A stretch of 6,565 nucleotides of DNA from Oscillospiraceae bacterium (GTDB taxonomy: Bacteria; Bacillota; Clostridia; Oscillospirales; Ruminococcaceae), in the NCBI GenBank assembly GCA_019413245.1, contig DXNX01000115.1, positions 1-6,565 of the forward strand. The letters run 5' to 3'. A model generated the notes under the pieces. It did no database searches and was not told where the DNA came from. It was given only the letters and a program-made list of their open reading frames with translations. Both the position numbers and the translations under genes were made by a program. This document shows, one piece after another, positions 1-5,679 of this stretch (position 1 is the stretch's first letter; every line of letters starts with the position of its first letter).

Positions 1-1104
1 GCCCACAATATGGTTGGGCAGGCAGCCGAAGGGCTGGGCGCAGACGATGTTGGCGTAACCGCCCTCCACCAGTTCCAGCATTTCGGCGGTCAGCAGCCAG
101 CCTTCGCCCATCTTGGCGCCCAGAGAGATGATGCCCTTGGGCTTTTCCATCAGCTCCCGGAAAGAACCCGGCGCATAGAAGCCTTCCTTGCGCATGGCGT
201 CGTTGCAGGCGTTGCCGATGCCGTCCAGCCAGTTCAGCAGGGCGCCGGCGCCGCCGGCTTTCAGCAGGCTGCCGCCGTACAGCTTCACGTCCAGCTCGGC
301 GTTGGCGATGCAGTATTCCACAAAGCCCATCAGGCCGGGCAGGTTGACCTCGCAGTCCTGGCTTTCCAGGAACTTCTCCAGGTCGTTGTTGCCCAGGGGC
401 GAATACTTGACGTAGATCTCACCGACCACGCCCACCTTGACCTTGGGCACCCGGGTCACCGGAATGGACGCAAAGTCCGCCGCGATCACCGGGAACTGCT
501 TCTTCATGTCGTGGGCGCTGAAATTGCGGCTCTCGTGCATCCAGCCCTGGATGGTGGCGATCCACCGCTCGGTGGCGGCGTCGGCGTCGCCGGGATGGTT
601 CTCATAGGGCTTGACCTGGCTGCGCAGGGCGCAGAGCATGTCGCCGTAGAAGATGCAGGCAATGACCTTGCGCAGCAGCGGCAGGGTCAGGGGCAGACCG
701 CTGTCCTTCTCCAGACCGGAAAAGTTCAGGGAGGCCACCGGAATGTCGCCGTAGCCGGACTTGACCAGGGCCTTGCGCAGCAATTTGATGTAGTTGGAAG
801 CACGGCAGCCGCCGCCCGTCTGGGTGATGAGCAGGGCGGTGTGCTTCAGGTCATACTTGCCACTGTTCAGGGCATCGATGAACTGACCGATGACCAGCAG
901 GGCCGGATAACAGGTATCGTTGTGGACGTATTTCAGACCCAGCTGGGCCACTTCGCTGCCGCAGTTGCCCAACACCTCCACGTTGTATCCCTCACATTCC
1001 AGCGCGGCCGCCATCAGCCGGAACTGGGTCACGGCCATGTTGGGAATGAGGATCTTGTGGGTGTGGATCATGTCCTTGGTGAAATTGGGGGTCTTGTACT
1101 CCAT
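1..1104 (-). CDS. 2-hydroxyacyl-CoA dehydratase-like protein (HgdB/COG3581 type), 3' end cut by window edge
   Basis: This gene reads from ATG at 1104 down to the left edge, 368 codons with no stop, so the C-terminus is missing. The start follows an AAGGAG ribosome binding site (1113-1118) with an 8-base gap, and lies 4 bases after the stop of the upstream activase gene. Seen in the protein: YVHNDTCYPALL (59-70), QTGGGCRASNYI (95-106), VGVVGEIYVKYSPLGNN (about 222-238) and CAQPFGCLPNHIVG (355-368). These motifs are typical of the dehydratase-like half of the long 'acyl-CoA dehydratase activase-related' proteins of Firmicutes. Conserved cysteines C48, C65, C100, C355 and C361 are candidate iron-sulfur ligands. 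Known relatives (HgdB-type dehydratases, double-cubane cluster proteins) accept electrons from an ATP-driven activator. Inferred role: catalytic partner of the activase encoded upstream. Substrate unknown; no classical acyl-CoA gene is beside it. Probably cytoplasmic: no signal peptide or membrane segment seen. Confidence 0.88.
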   Translation of the reverse strand, partial: MEYKTPNFTKDMIHTHKILIPNMAVTQFRLMAAALECEGYNVEVLGNCGSEVAQLGLKYVHNDTCYPALLVIGQFIDALNSGKYDLKHTALLITQTGGGCRASNYIKLLRKALVKSGYGDIPVASLNFSGLEKDSGLPLTLPLLRKVIACIFYGDMLCALRSQVKPYENHPGDADAATERWIATIQGWMHESRNFSAHDMKKQFPVIAADFASIPVTRVPKVKVGVVGEIYVKYSPLGNNDLEKFLESQDCEVNLPGLMGFVEYCIANAELDVKLYGGSLLKAGGAGALLNWLDGIGNACNDAMRKEGFYAPGSFRELMEKPKGIISLGAKMGEGWLLTAEMLELVEGGYANIVCAQPFGCLPNHIVG

Positions 1105-1108
1105 ACGC

Positions 1109-4039
1109 TCAGCTCCTTGCTTTGTCTTCGGCGCGTTCATCCAAAGCGGCAAACAGGCTGCGCAGGCGGATATTCACGGCGCCCAGGTTGGTGATCTCGT
1201 CGATCTTCAGCTGGGTGTACAGCTTGCCGCCCTCCTGCAGGATCTCGCGGGTCTCGTCGGTGGTGATGGCGTCCAGGCCGCAGCCGAAGCTCACCAGCTG
1301 CACCAGGTCCATATCGGGCTGGGTGGTGCAGTATTTGGCGGCGGCGTACAGGCGGCTGTGGTAGGTCCACTGGTTCAGCACCGAGGTGGAGAATTTTTCC
1401 ACCAGCTGGCTCACCGCGTCCTCGGTGACCACAGCGGCGCCCTGGCGGATGATCAGCTTGTCAATGCCGTGGTTGACCTCCGGGTCCACATGGTAGGGAC
1501 GGCCGGCCAGCACCACGATGCGCTTGTGCTCTTCCCGGGCTTTGGCGATGATCTCGGCGCCCTTGGCCCGGACCTGTACCATATGGCGCTCATACTCCGC
1601 ATAGGCGGCGTCGATGGCTTCGGCCACCTCCCGGTGGTTGAGCCCGGGGAAGTATTTGTCCAGAATGGCCGGGAACCGCTTGGTGAAGTCCTTGCGGCGG
1701 GCCAGGTTGACGTAATCGTAAATGAAGGTGGTGCCTTCCAGCTCGGGGCAGTTGCCCTCCAGCACTTCGGGATAGTAGGCCACCACCGGGCAGTTGTAGT
1801 GGTTGTCGCCCAGGTGTTCGTCCACGTTGTAGCTCATGCAGGGGTAGAAGATGGCATCCACGCCCATCTTGACCAGCTCCGCAATGTGGCCGTGGGACAG
1901 CTTGGCCGGGAAGCAGGCGGTATCGCTGGGAATGGTGGCCTGGCCTTCCTGGTACAGCGCCCGGCTGGACACCGGACTGGTCTTGACCGCAAAGCCCAGC
2001 CTGGTAAACAGGGTATGCCAGAAGGGCAGCAGTTCATACATGTTCAGGCACAGGGGCAGGCCGATGGTGCCGCGGGGCTGTGCGGGCTGGATCTTCTGGT
2101 AATCCAGCAGCAGCTGCAGCTTGTAGGCGTACAGGTTCAGCTCGTCGTCCGCCGCCTTGCCGGTCACCGGCTTGTCGCACCGGTTGCCGGAGATGAACCG
2201 CTGGCCGTCCGCAAAGATGTTCACGGTGAGCTGGCAGTGGTTGCCGCAGCCGTTGCAGGTGACGTTCTGCACCTTCTGGGAGAAGTTTTCCAGCTCCTCC
2301 TGGGTCAGCACGCTGCTGTGGGAATCGGCGTTGCTGTGGGCCTTGCCGTGGAGCGCGGCGCCGAAAGCACCCATCAGACCGGCGATGTCCGGGCGGATGA
2401 CCTCCACGCCCATCTCCTTCTCAAAGGCGCGCAGCACGGCCTCGTTGTAGAAGGTGCCGCCCTGGACCACGATGTTGCGGCCCAGTTCCTCGGGGCTGGA
2501 GGCACGGATGACCTTGTACAGGGCGTTCTTGACCACCGAAATGGACAGGCCCGCGCTGATGTTCTCAATGGAGGCGCCGTCCTTCTGGGCCTGCTTGACG
2601 CTGGAGTTCATGAAGACGGTGCAGCGGCTGCCCAGGTCCACCGGGCGGTCGGCAAAGAGACCCAGCGCCGCAAATTCCTTCACGTCATAGCCCAGCGCCT
2701 GGGCGAAGGTCTGCAGGAAGCTGCCGCAGCCGGAGGAGCAGGCTTCGTTCAGGAAGATGTTGCTGATGGCGCCGTCCTCGATCTTAAAGCACTTCATATC
2801 CTGGCCGCCGATGTCGATGATGAAATCCACGTTGGGCATGAAATGCTTGGCGGCGGTGAAATGGGCCACCGTTTCCACCAGACCGCGGTCACAGTGGAAG
2901 GCGTTCTTGATGAGCTCCTCGCCGTAGCCGGTGGTGGTCACGCTGGCGATCTGCAGGCCCGGATGGTCCCGGTACAGCTTGAGCAGGGTCTCCCGCACCA
3001 GGGGAATGGGGTTGCCCAGGTTGGGACGGTAGCTGGTGAACAGGATGTTGCTGTTTTCGTCAATGACCACCAGCTTGATGGTGGTGGAGCCGGAGTCGAT
3101 GCCGATGTGCACCGGGCCGCAGTCGGCCCCGAAGGGCACGCAGGGGACGCAGGCCCGCATGTGGCGGGCGTGGAAGTCCTCATACTCCTGCTTGTTGGCA
3201 AACAGGGGCGGCAGGCTCACATAGGTGGCGGTGGCGCTGTAATTGGCCAGCCGCTTGACCACCTCGTCCAGGTCGGACTCCCGGTCGGCGTAGAACGCCG
3301 CGCCTAGCGCCACATACAGCAGGCTGTTTTCCGGGCAGGTGCCGGTGAGGCCCAGGGTCTTGTCAAAGCTCTGGCGCAGCACGCTGGAGAAGGTGAGGGG
3401 ACCGCCCAGATACAGCACGTTGCCCTTGATGGGACGGCCCTGGGCCAGACCGGCGATGGTCTGGTTGACCACAGCCTGGTAGATGGAAGCCGCAATGTCC
3501 CCGGCCAGGGCGCCCTGGTTGATCAGGGGCTGGATGTCACTCTTGGCAAAGACGCCGCAGCGGGACGCGATGGTGTAAGTCCGGGTGGAAGTCTGGGCTG
3601 CCTTGTCCATCTCGTCGGCGCTCATCTTCAGCAAAGTGGCCATCTGGTCGATGAAAGCGCCCGTGCCGCCGGCACAGGAACCGTTCATGCGGACCTCGGT
3701 GCCGTTGGTGAGGAACAGAATCTTGGCGTCCTCACCGCCCAGCTCGATGATGCAGTCGGTGCCGGGAGCCAGCCGGTTGGCCGCCACGCGGGTGGCGAAA
3801 ACTTCCTGCACAAAGGGGACCCCGCAGCTGTCTGCCAGGCCCATGCCCGCCGAACCGGAAATGGCCAGCATGGCGCGGCCGCCGGGCACATAGTCCTTGG
3901 CAACGCGGCGCAGCAGCTCCTGGCCTTTTTCCAGAATATGGCTGTAATGGCGTTCGTATGTAGAATAAATGATCTTGTCCTGCTCATCGAGCACGACGCA
4001 TTTGATGGTGGTGGAACCAATGTCGAGACCGACTCTCAT
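1109..4039 (-). CDS. Tandem acyl-CoA dehydratase activase with DUF2229 region (976 aa)
   Basis: The protein has two BcrA/BadF/HgdC-type ATPase domains in tandem. Domain 1 (about 1-265) has the phosphate loop LDIGSTTIK (5-13), GGEDAK (101-106), and cysteines C122 (GSCAGGTGAF) and C161 (SRCGVFAKS). Domain 2 (about 310-565) repeats the plan: IDSGSTTIK (314-322), GGQDMK (411-416), C434 (NEACSSGCGSF) and C473 (SRCTVFMNS). In the HgdC family these two cysteines bind a [4Fe-4S] cluster at the dimer interface, so the tandem may bind one within a single chain. A linker has C297, C300 and C307, and a second cysteine group is C594, C597, C602 and C621. Residues about 655-960 are DUF2229/COG3580-like. 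An in-frame ATG at 4126 exists, but the start at 4039 is preferred: GGGAGGT lies 6 bases upstream, the protein begins directly at the first ATPase strand, and the longer form would begin close to or upstream of the likely transcription start. Inferred role: ATP-driven electron donor to the downstream dehydratase-like protein. Substrate unknown. Confidence 0.93.
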   Translation of the reverse strand: MRVGLDIGSTTIKCVVLDEQDKIIYSTYERHYSHILEKGQELLRRVAKDYVPGGRAMLAISGSAGMGLADSCGVPFVQEVFATRVAANRLAPGTDCIIELGGEDAKILFLTNGTEVRMNGSCAGGTGAFIDQMATLLKMSADEMDKAAQTSTRTYTIASRCGVFAKSDIQPLINQGALAGDIAASIYQAVVNQTIAGLAQGRPIKGNVLYLGGPLTFSSVLRQSFDKTLGLTGTCPENSLLYVALGAAFYADRESDLDEVVKRLANYSATATYVSLPPLFANKQEYEDFHARHMRACVPCVPFGADCGPVHIGIDSGSTTIKLVVIDENSNILFTSYRPNLGNPIPLVRETLLKLYRDHPGLQIASVTTTGYGEELIKNAFHCDRGLVETVAHFTAAKHFMPNVDFIIDIGGQDMKCFKIEDGAISNIFLNEACSSGCGSFLQTFAQALGYDVKEFAALGLFADRPVDLGSRCTVFMNSSVKQAQKDGASIENISAGLSISVVKNALYKVIRASSPEELGRNIVVQGGTFYNEAVLRAFEKEMGVEVIRPDIAGLMGAFGAALHGKAHSNADSHSSVLTQEELENFSQKVQNVTCNGCGNHCQLTVNIFADGQRFISGNRCDKPVTGKAADDELNLYAYKLQLLLDYQKIQPAQPRGTIGLPLCLNMYELLPFWHTLFTRLGFAVKTSPVSSRALYQEGQATIPSDTACFPAKLSHGHIAELVKMGVDAIFYPCMSYNVDEHLGDNHYNCPVVAYYPEVLEGNCPELEGTTFIYDYVNLARRKDFTKRFPAILDKYFPGLNHREVAEAIDAAYAEYERHMVQVRAKGAEIIAKAREEHKRIVVLAGRPYHVDPEVNHGIDKLIIRQGAAVVTEDAVSQLVEKFSTSVLNQWTYHSRLYAAAKYCTTQPDMDLVQLVSFGCGLDAITTDETREILQEGGKLYTQLKIDEITNLGAVNIRLRSLFAALDERAEDKARS

Positions 4040-4045
4040 GAATTG

Positions 4046-4052
4046 ACCTCCC
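4046..4052 (-). promoter_or_regulatory. Ribosome binding site of the activase gene
   Basis: On the minus strand this reads GGGAGGT, six bases before the ATG at 4039. It decides the start: the in-frame ATG at 4126 would add 29 residues (MRYNKLIYPYFRP...) that do not belong to the ATPase fold, and it lies almost on the predicted -10 box. Confidence 0.85.
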
Positions 4053-4074
4053 GCCTTTGGGGTATGTGGAAACA

Positions 4075-4090
4075 CCGCGAAAAAACGCGG
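4075..4090 (-). other. Small hairpin in the activase 5' leader
   Basis: The transcript would read CCGCG, six U, CGCGG: a five-pair GC stem with a U6 loop, 22 bases before the ribosome binding site. It may be a leader structure or chance; no downstream U-tract makes it a terminator. Only the perfect pairing is directly seen. Confidence 0.3.
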
Positions 4091-4114
4091 ACGAAAATAA
4101 GGGTAAATCAGTTT

Positions 4115-4143
4115 ATTGTATCGCAAGACGGCGAAATTTGCAA
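4115..4143 (-). promoter_or_regulatory. Sigma-A-type promoter of the activase/dehydratase operon
   Basis: On the minus strand, -35 TTGCAA (4143-4138), a 17-base spacer, and -10 TACAAT (4120-4115). Each box has one or two departures from consensus and the spacing is optimal. Transcription would begin near 4108, giving a leader of about 70 bases before the ATG at 4039. No other promoter is evident between the two operon genes, which are 4 bases apart, so both probably depend on this one. Confidence 0.7.
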
Positions 4144-4157
4144 GAGGGGTTCGCCGT
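4128..4157. promoter_or_regulatory. Candidate operator: perfect 8-bp inverted repeat around the -35 box
   Basis: The arms ACGGCGAA (4128-4135) and TTCGCCGT (4150-4157) are exact reverse complements with a 14-base gap. The gap contains the TTGCAA -35 box of the activase promoter, and the downstream arm lies in the -35/-10 spacer. That placement suits a repressor site. The arm sequence does not match a regulator I can name. A function is inferred from position and symmetry only. Confidence 0.45.
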
Positions 4158-4168
4158 ATGCCCTATAA

Positions 4169-4191
4169 ACCCACTATCTAGTATAGCGGGT
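4169..4191. other. Imperfect dyad followed by a T-run on the plus strand
   Basis: The arms ACCCACTAT (4169-4177) and ATAGCGGGT (4183-4191) flank a 5-base loop with one A/C mismatch on the plus strand. In minus-strand RNA this becomes a G-U pair, so the stem is complete and can extend by two pairs. On the plus strand CTTTTT follows (4192-4197), which resembles a weak terminator, although no plus-strand gene ends nearby. On the minus strand it sits upstream of the activase promoter, where it could act as a second terminator behind the one at 4214-4252 or as a protein site. Function unresolved. Confidence 0.3.
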
Positions 4192-4213
4192 CTTTTTGAA
4201 CAGAATTTGAACG

Positions 4214-4252
4214 AAAAAAGGCGTATTTTGCCTTCTTGCGGCAAAATACGCC
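4214..4252 (-). terminator. Intrinsic terminator of the ybaK-rsuA operon
   Basis: On the minus strand, GGCGTATTTTGCC (4252-4240) and GGCAAAATACGCC (4232-4220) form a perfect 13-bp stem with a 7-base loop, followed at once by six T (4219-4214). It begins 11 bases after the rsuA stop codon and reads in the same direction. The opposite strand has no U-run after the stem, so it is one-directional. It insulates the activase operon promoter from read-through. Confidence 0.93.
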
Positions 4253-4263
4253 AAATGGCCCGC

Positions 4264-4986
4264 TCAGCGCCGGGATGCGGTGCGCAGGGCCTGCACTTCT
4301 TCGGTTGTCAATGGCCGCCAGGCCCCCGGTTCCAGGCGTTCGTCCAGCGCCACCGGGCCGATGGCCGTGCGGTGCAGCCCGTTCACCCCGGCGCCGTACA
4401 CCCCGAACATCCGCTTGATCTGGTGGTATACCCCCTGGTGCAGGGTGACCTTCACCACGCAGGGGTCGGCGCCGTATGGTTCGGCTTCCGCCGGGTCCAT
4501 GGTCTGGCCGTCCGCCAGCGTCACCCCGGCGGCAAAGCCCGCTTGCATCTCGGGGGTCAGGGGGGTGTCCAGGGTGACGATGTACTCCTTGGACACATGC
4601 CGCCCCGGGGCCAGAATGTCATGGGCAAAGCCGCCATCGTCGGTGAGCAGCACAAACCCGGTGCTGGCCTTGTCCAGCCGCCCGGCGGGAAACAGCTGCC
4701 GCCGGGGAAAATCCGCCGCCACCAGGTCGGCCACGGTGGTGTCGTGCTTGTCCCGGCTGGCGCTGATCACGCCCTCCGGCTTGTTCAGCATCAGGTACAC
4801 ATACTTCTCATACCCGCCGCCCAGGGGTGTGCCGTTTACCGCTACCTGGGCGGTGTGCTCGTCGATCTGGGTGTCTGCCTTGCGGCACAAGGTCCCGTTT
4901 ACCGTCACCGCGCCGGAAGCAATGCGCTTGCGGCTCTCGCTGCGGGGAATGCCCAGCCGCTCGGCCAGGTACTTGTCCAGCCGCAT
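4264..4986 (-). CDS. rsuA: 16S rRNA pseudouridine synthase (RsuA family)
   Basis: This enzyme isomerises a uridine to pseudouridine in 16S rRNA (U516 in E. coli RsuA). The 240-residue length is normal. An N-terminal S4 RNA-binding domain spans about residues 1-45 (MRLDKYLAERLGIPRSESRK, then VTVNG). The catalytic domain has LNKPEGVISA (67-76), the signature GRLDKASTGFVLLTDDG with catalytic Asp105, and the late motif YHQIKRMF (187-194) followed by LHRTAIGP (204-211). S4 plus the YHQ-KRMF motif favours the RsuA/RluB/RluE/RluF group over RluA. RsuA is the likeliest member, but RluB-like 23S specificity cannot be excluded by reading alone. The start ATG overlaps the ybaK stop by one base (TGATG), and GGAGG (5001-4997) lies 10 bases upstream inside ybaK, so translation is probably coupled. 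It is the last gene of the operon; a terminator follows. Confidence 0.93.
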   Translation of the reverse strand: MRLDKYLAERLGIPRSESRKRIASGAVTVNGTLCRKADTQIDEHTAQVAVNGTPLGGGYEKYVYLMLNKPEGVISASRDKHDTTVADLVAADFPRRQLFPAGRLDKASTGFVLLTDDGGFAHDILAPGRHVSKEYIVTLDTPLTPEMQAGFAAGVTLADGQTMDPAEAEPYGADPCVVKVTLHQGVYHQIKRMFGVYGAGVNGLHRTAIGPVALDERLEPGAWRPLTTEEVQALRTASRR

Positions 4987-5480
4987 CAGCTGTGGGCCTC
5001 CGCCGTGATGGCAGCCGTTTTGCCCCGGGTGACCTTGACCAGGTCGGCGGGGGCGGCTTCGATCTGGGTGCCGATGCGCCCCGCCGACACCATGATGGTG
5101 TCCTGGGCCAGACAGCTCTCGTCAAAGACGGTGGCAAACTGCTTCTTCATGCCCACCGGGCTGCAGCCGCCCCGCACATAGCCGGTGGTCTTGAGCAGGT
5201 CGGCCACATGCAGCATGGACACGCTCTTGACCCCGGCGGCCTTGGCGGCCTTCTTCAGGTCCAGCTCGGCCAGCACCGGAATCACGAAGACATAAAAGTT
5301 CCGGTCCGCCCCCTGGGTGACCAGGGTCTTGAACACTTTGGCCGGGTCCTGCCCGGTGAGGGCGGCCACGGTGGCACCGTCCACGGCGGCGCCCTCCTCG
5401 TGGGGATATTCGTGGGCGGTATAGGTGATCTTGGCACGCTCCAGCATGCGCATGGCGTTGGTCTTGGCTTCCTTGGACAT
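4986..5480 (-). CDS. ybaK: YbaK/EbsC-family Cys-tRNA(Pro) deacylase
   Basis: YbaK proteins hydrolyse cysteinyl-tRNA(Pro), which prolyl-tRNA synthetase makes by mistake. The 164-residue length is usual for the family. Seen: TYTAHEYPHEEGAAVDG (19-35), DPAKVFKTLV (45-54) with the likely catalytic lysine K51, FYVFVIPVLAELDLKKAAKAAG (62-83), and the family signature GYVRGGCSPVGMKK (100-113). A longer reading from an ATG at 5516 adds 12 residues. The start at 5480 is preferred because MSKEAKTNAMRML is the typical family beginning and GAGGGG lies about 9 bases upstream. It is the first gene of the ybaK-rsuA operon, with its own promoter at 5562-5590, divergent from aroF. Confidence in the family is high. 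The exact tRNA specificity is inferred, since ProX and other INS-superfamily members look similar. Confidence 0.94.
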   Translation of the reverse strand: MSKEAKTNAMRMLERAKITYTAHEYPHEEGAAVDGATVAALTGQDPAKVFKTLVTQGADRNFYVFVIPVLAELDLKKAAKAAGVKSVSMLHVADLLKTTGYVRGGCSPVGMKKQFATVFDESCLAQDTIMVSAGRIGTQIEAAPADLVKVTRGKTAAITAEAHS

Positions 5481-5519
5481 GGTGAGAAACCCCTCTCTTG
5501 CAAGCAGATTCGGCACAAA

Positions 5520-5537
5520 GCCCGGCCGCGGCCGGGC
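5520..5537 (-). promoter_or_regulatory. 18-bp perfect GC palindrome in the ybaK leader
   Basis: GCCCGGCCGCGGCCGGGC is fully self-complementary and all G/C. In the ybaK mRNA it would form a seven-pair stem with a CGCG loop about 20 bases after the predicted start of transcription. TTTGTG follows on the minus strand, so it resembles a weak terminator or attenuator. It could also be an mRNA-stabilising hairpin or a protein-binding palindrome. No antiterminator alternative is obvious. Confidence 0.4.
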
Positions 5538-5561
5538 GTATCAGTTCGGTTTTGCATCCAA

Positions 5562-5590
5562 ATTATAGCGTTCTTGCAAATGGTTGTAAA
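5562..5590 (-). promoter_or_regulatory. Sigma-A-type promoter of ybaK-rsuA
   Basis: On the minus strand, -35 TTTACA (5590-5585), a 17-base spacer, and a perfect -10 TATAAT (5567-5562). Transcription would begin near 5555, leaving a leader of about 75 bases that holds the GC palindrome. Its -35 box is only 6 bp from that of the divergent aroF promoter. Confidence 0.82.
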
Positions 5591-5596
5591 GCACCC

Positions 5597-5625
5597 TTGA
5601 CTTTAACACATTAAAGTGCTAAACT
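5597..5625 (+). promoter_or_regulatory. Sigma-A-type promoter of aroF
   Basis: -35 TTGACT (5597-5602), a 17-base spacer, -10 TAAACT (5620-5625), with an extended -10 TG at 5617-5618. Transcription would begin near 5632, giving a leader of about 48 bases. This is too short for a T-box or a typical amino-acid riboswitch, so any control is more likely by a DNA-binding protein or by feedback on the enzyme. Confidence 0.8.
5600..5617. promoter_or_regulatory. Candidate operator inside the aroF promoter
   Basis: ACTTTAA (5600-5606) and TTAAAGT (5611-5617) are perfect inverted arms around CACA. The dyad fills the spacer between the -35 and -10 boxes, touching both, which is the classic place for a repressor. 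A second shorter pair, AGCAC (5590-5594) and GTGCT (5616-5620), would reach into the ybaK -35. The regulator is not identifiable from the sequence. AT-rich symmetry can also arise by chance in a promoter. Confidence 0.45.
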
Positions 5626-5643
5626 AAAGCTCGTCAAACCAAA

Positions 5644-5663
5644 GGACCACGGTCCGCCACCGT
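5644..5663 (+). other. Two competing small hairpins in the aroF leader
   Basis: GGACC (5644-5648) can pair with GGTCC (5651-5655), or ACGGT (5649-5653) can pair with ACCGT (5659-5663). The two share bases, so they exclude each other, and the second ends directly before the AAAGGAG ribosome binding site (5664-5670). Both stems are only 5 bp, so this is weak evidence of a leader switch. Confidence 0.2.
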
Positions 5664-5679
5664 AAAGGAGAGGGAACAG

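Noticed and set aside
1..19. A small inverted repeat GCCCA/TGGGC at the left edge, as a possible mirror of the right-edge palindrome
   Set aside because: It has only 5-bp arms with a 9-base gap and lies in well-conserved coding sequence (GCLPNHIVG), so it is ordinary chance and not a fold-back.
10..1194. A 394-codon plus-strand reading frame opposite the dehydratase-like gene
   Set aside because: It is a shadow of the minus-strand gene, whose motifs (NDTCYP, QTGGGCRASNY, QPFGCLPNH) are unmistakable. The plus frame has no recognisable domain or good ribosome binding site.
920..3307. A 795-codon plus-strand reading frame opposite the activase gene
   Set aside because: It is antisense to a clearly recognised protein, has low-complexity His/Gly/Val/Gln-rich content with no family motif, and arises because high-GC codon use on the minus strand suppresses stops.
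4040..4126. The 29-residue N-terminal extension of the activase from ATG 4126
   Set aside because: There is no ribosome binding site at a proper distance, the start lies against the predicted -10 box and upstream of the expected transcript start, and the extension has no family similarity.
4057..5181. A 374-codon plus-strand reading frame across the intergenic region, rsuA and part of ybaK
   Set aside because: It crosses the rsuA terminator and two recognised minus-strand genes, and its composition is that of antisense translation.
5590..5622. A CIRCE heat-shock operator, suggested by AGCAC and AGTGCTAA near the aroF promoter
   Set aside because: CIRCE needs TTAGCACTC and GAGTGCTAA separated by 9 bases. 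Here the left arm is degenerate and the separation is far larger, so only the right half resembles it.
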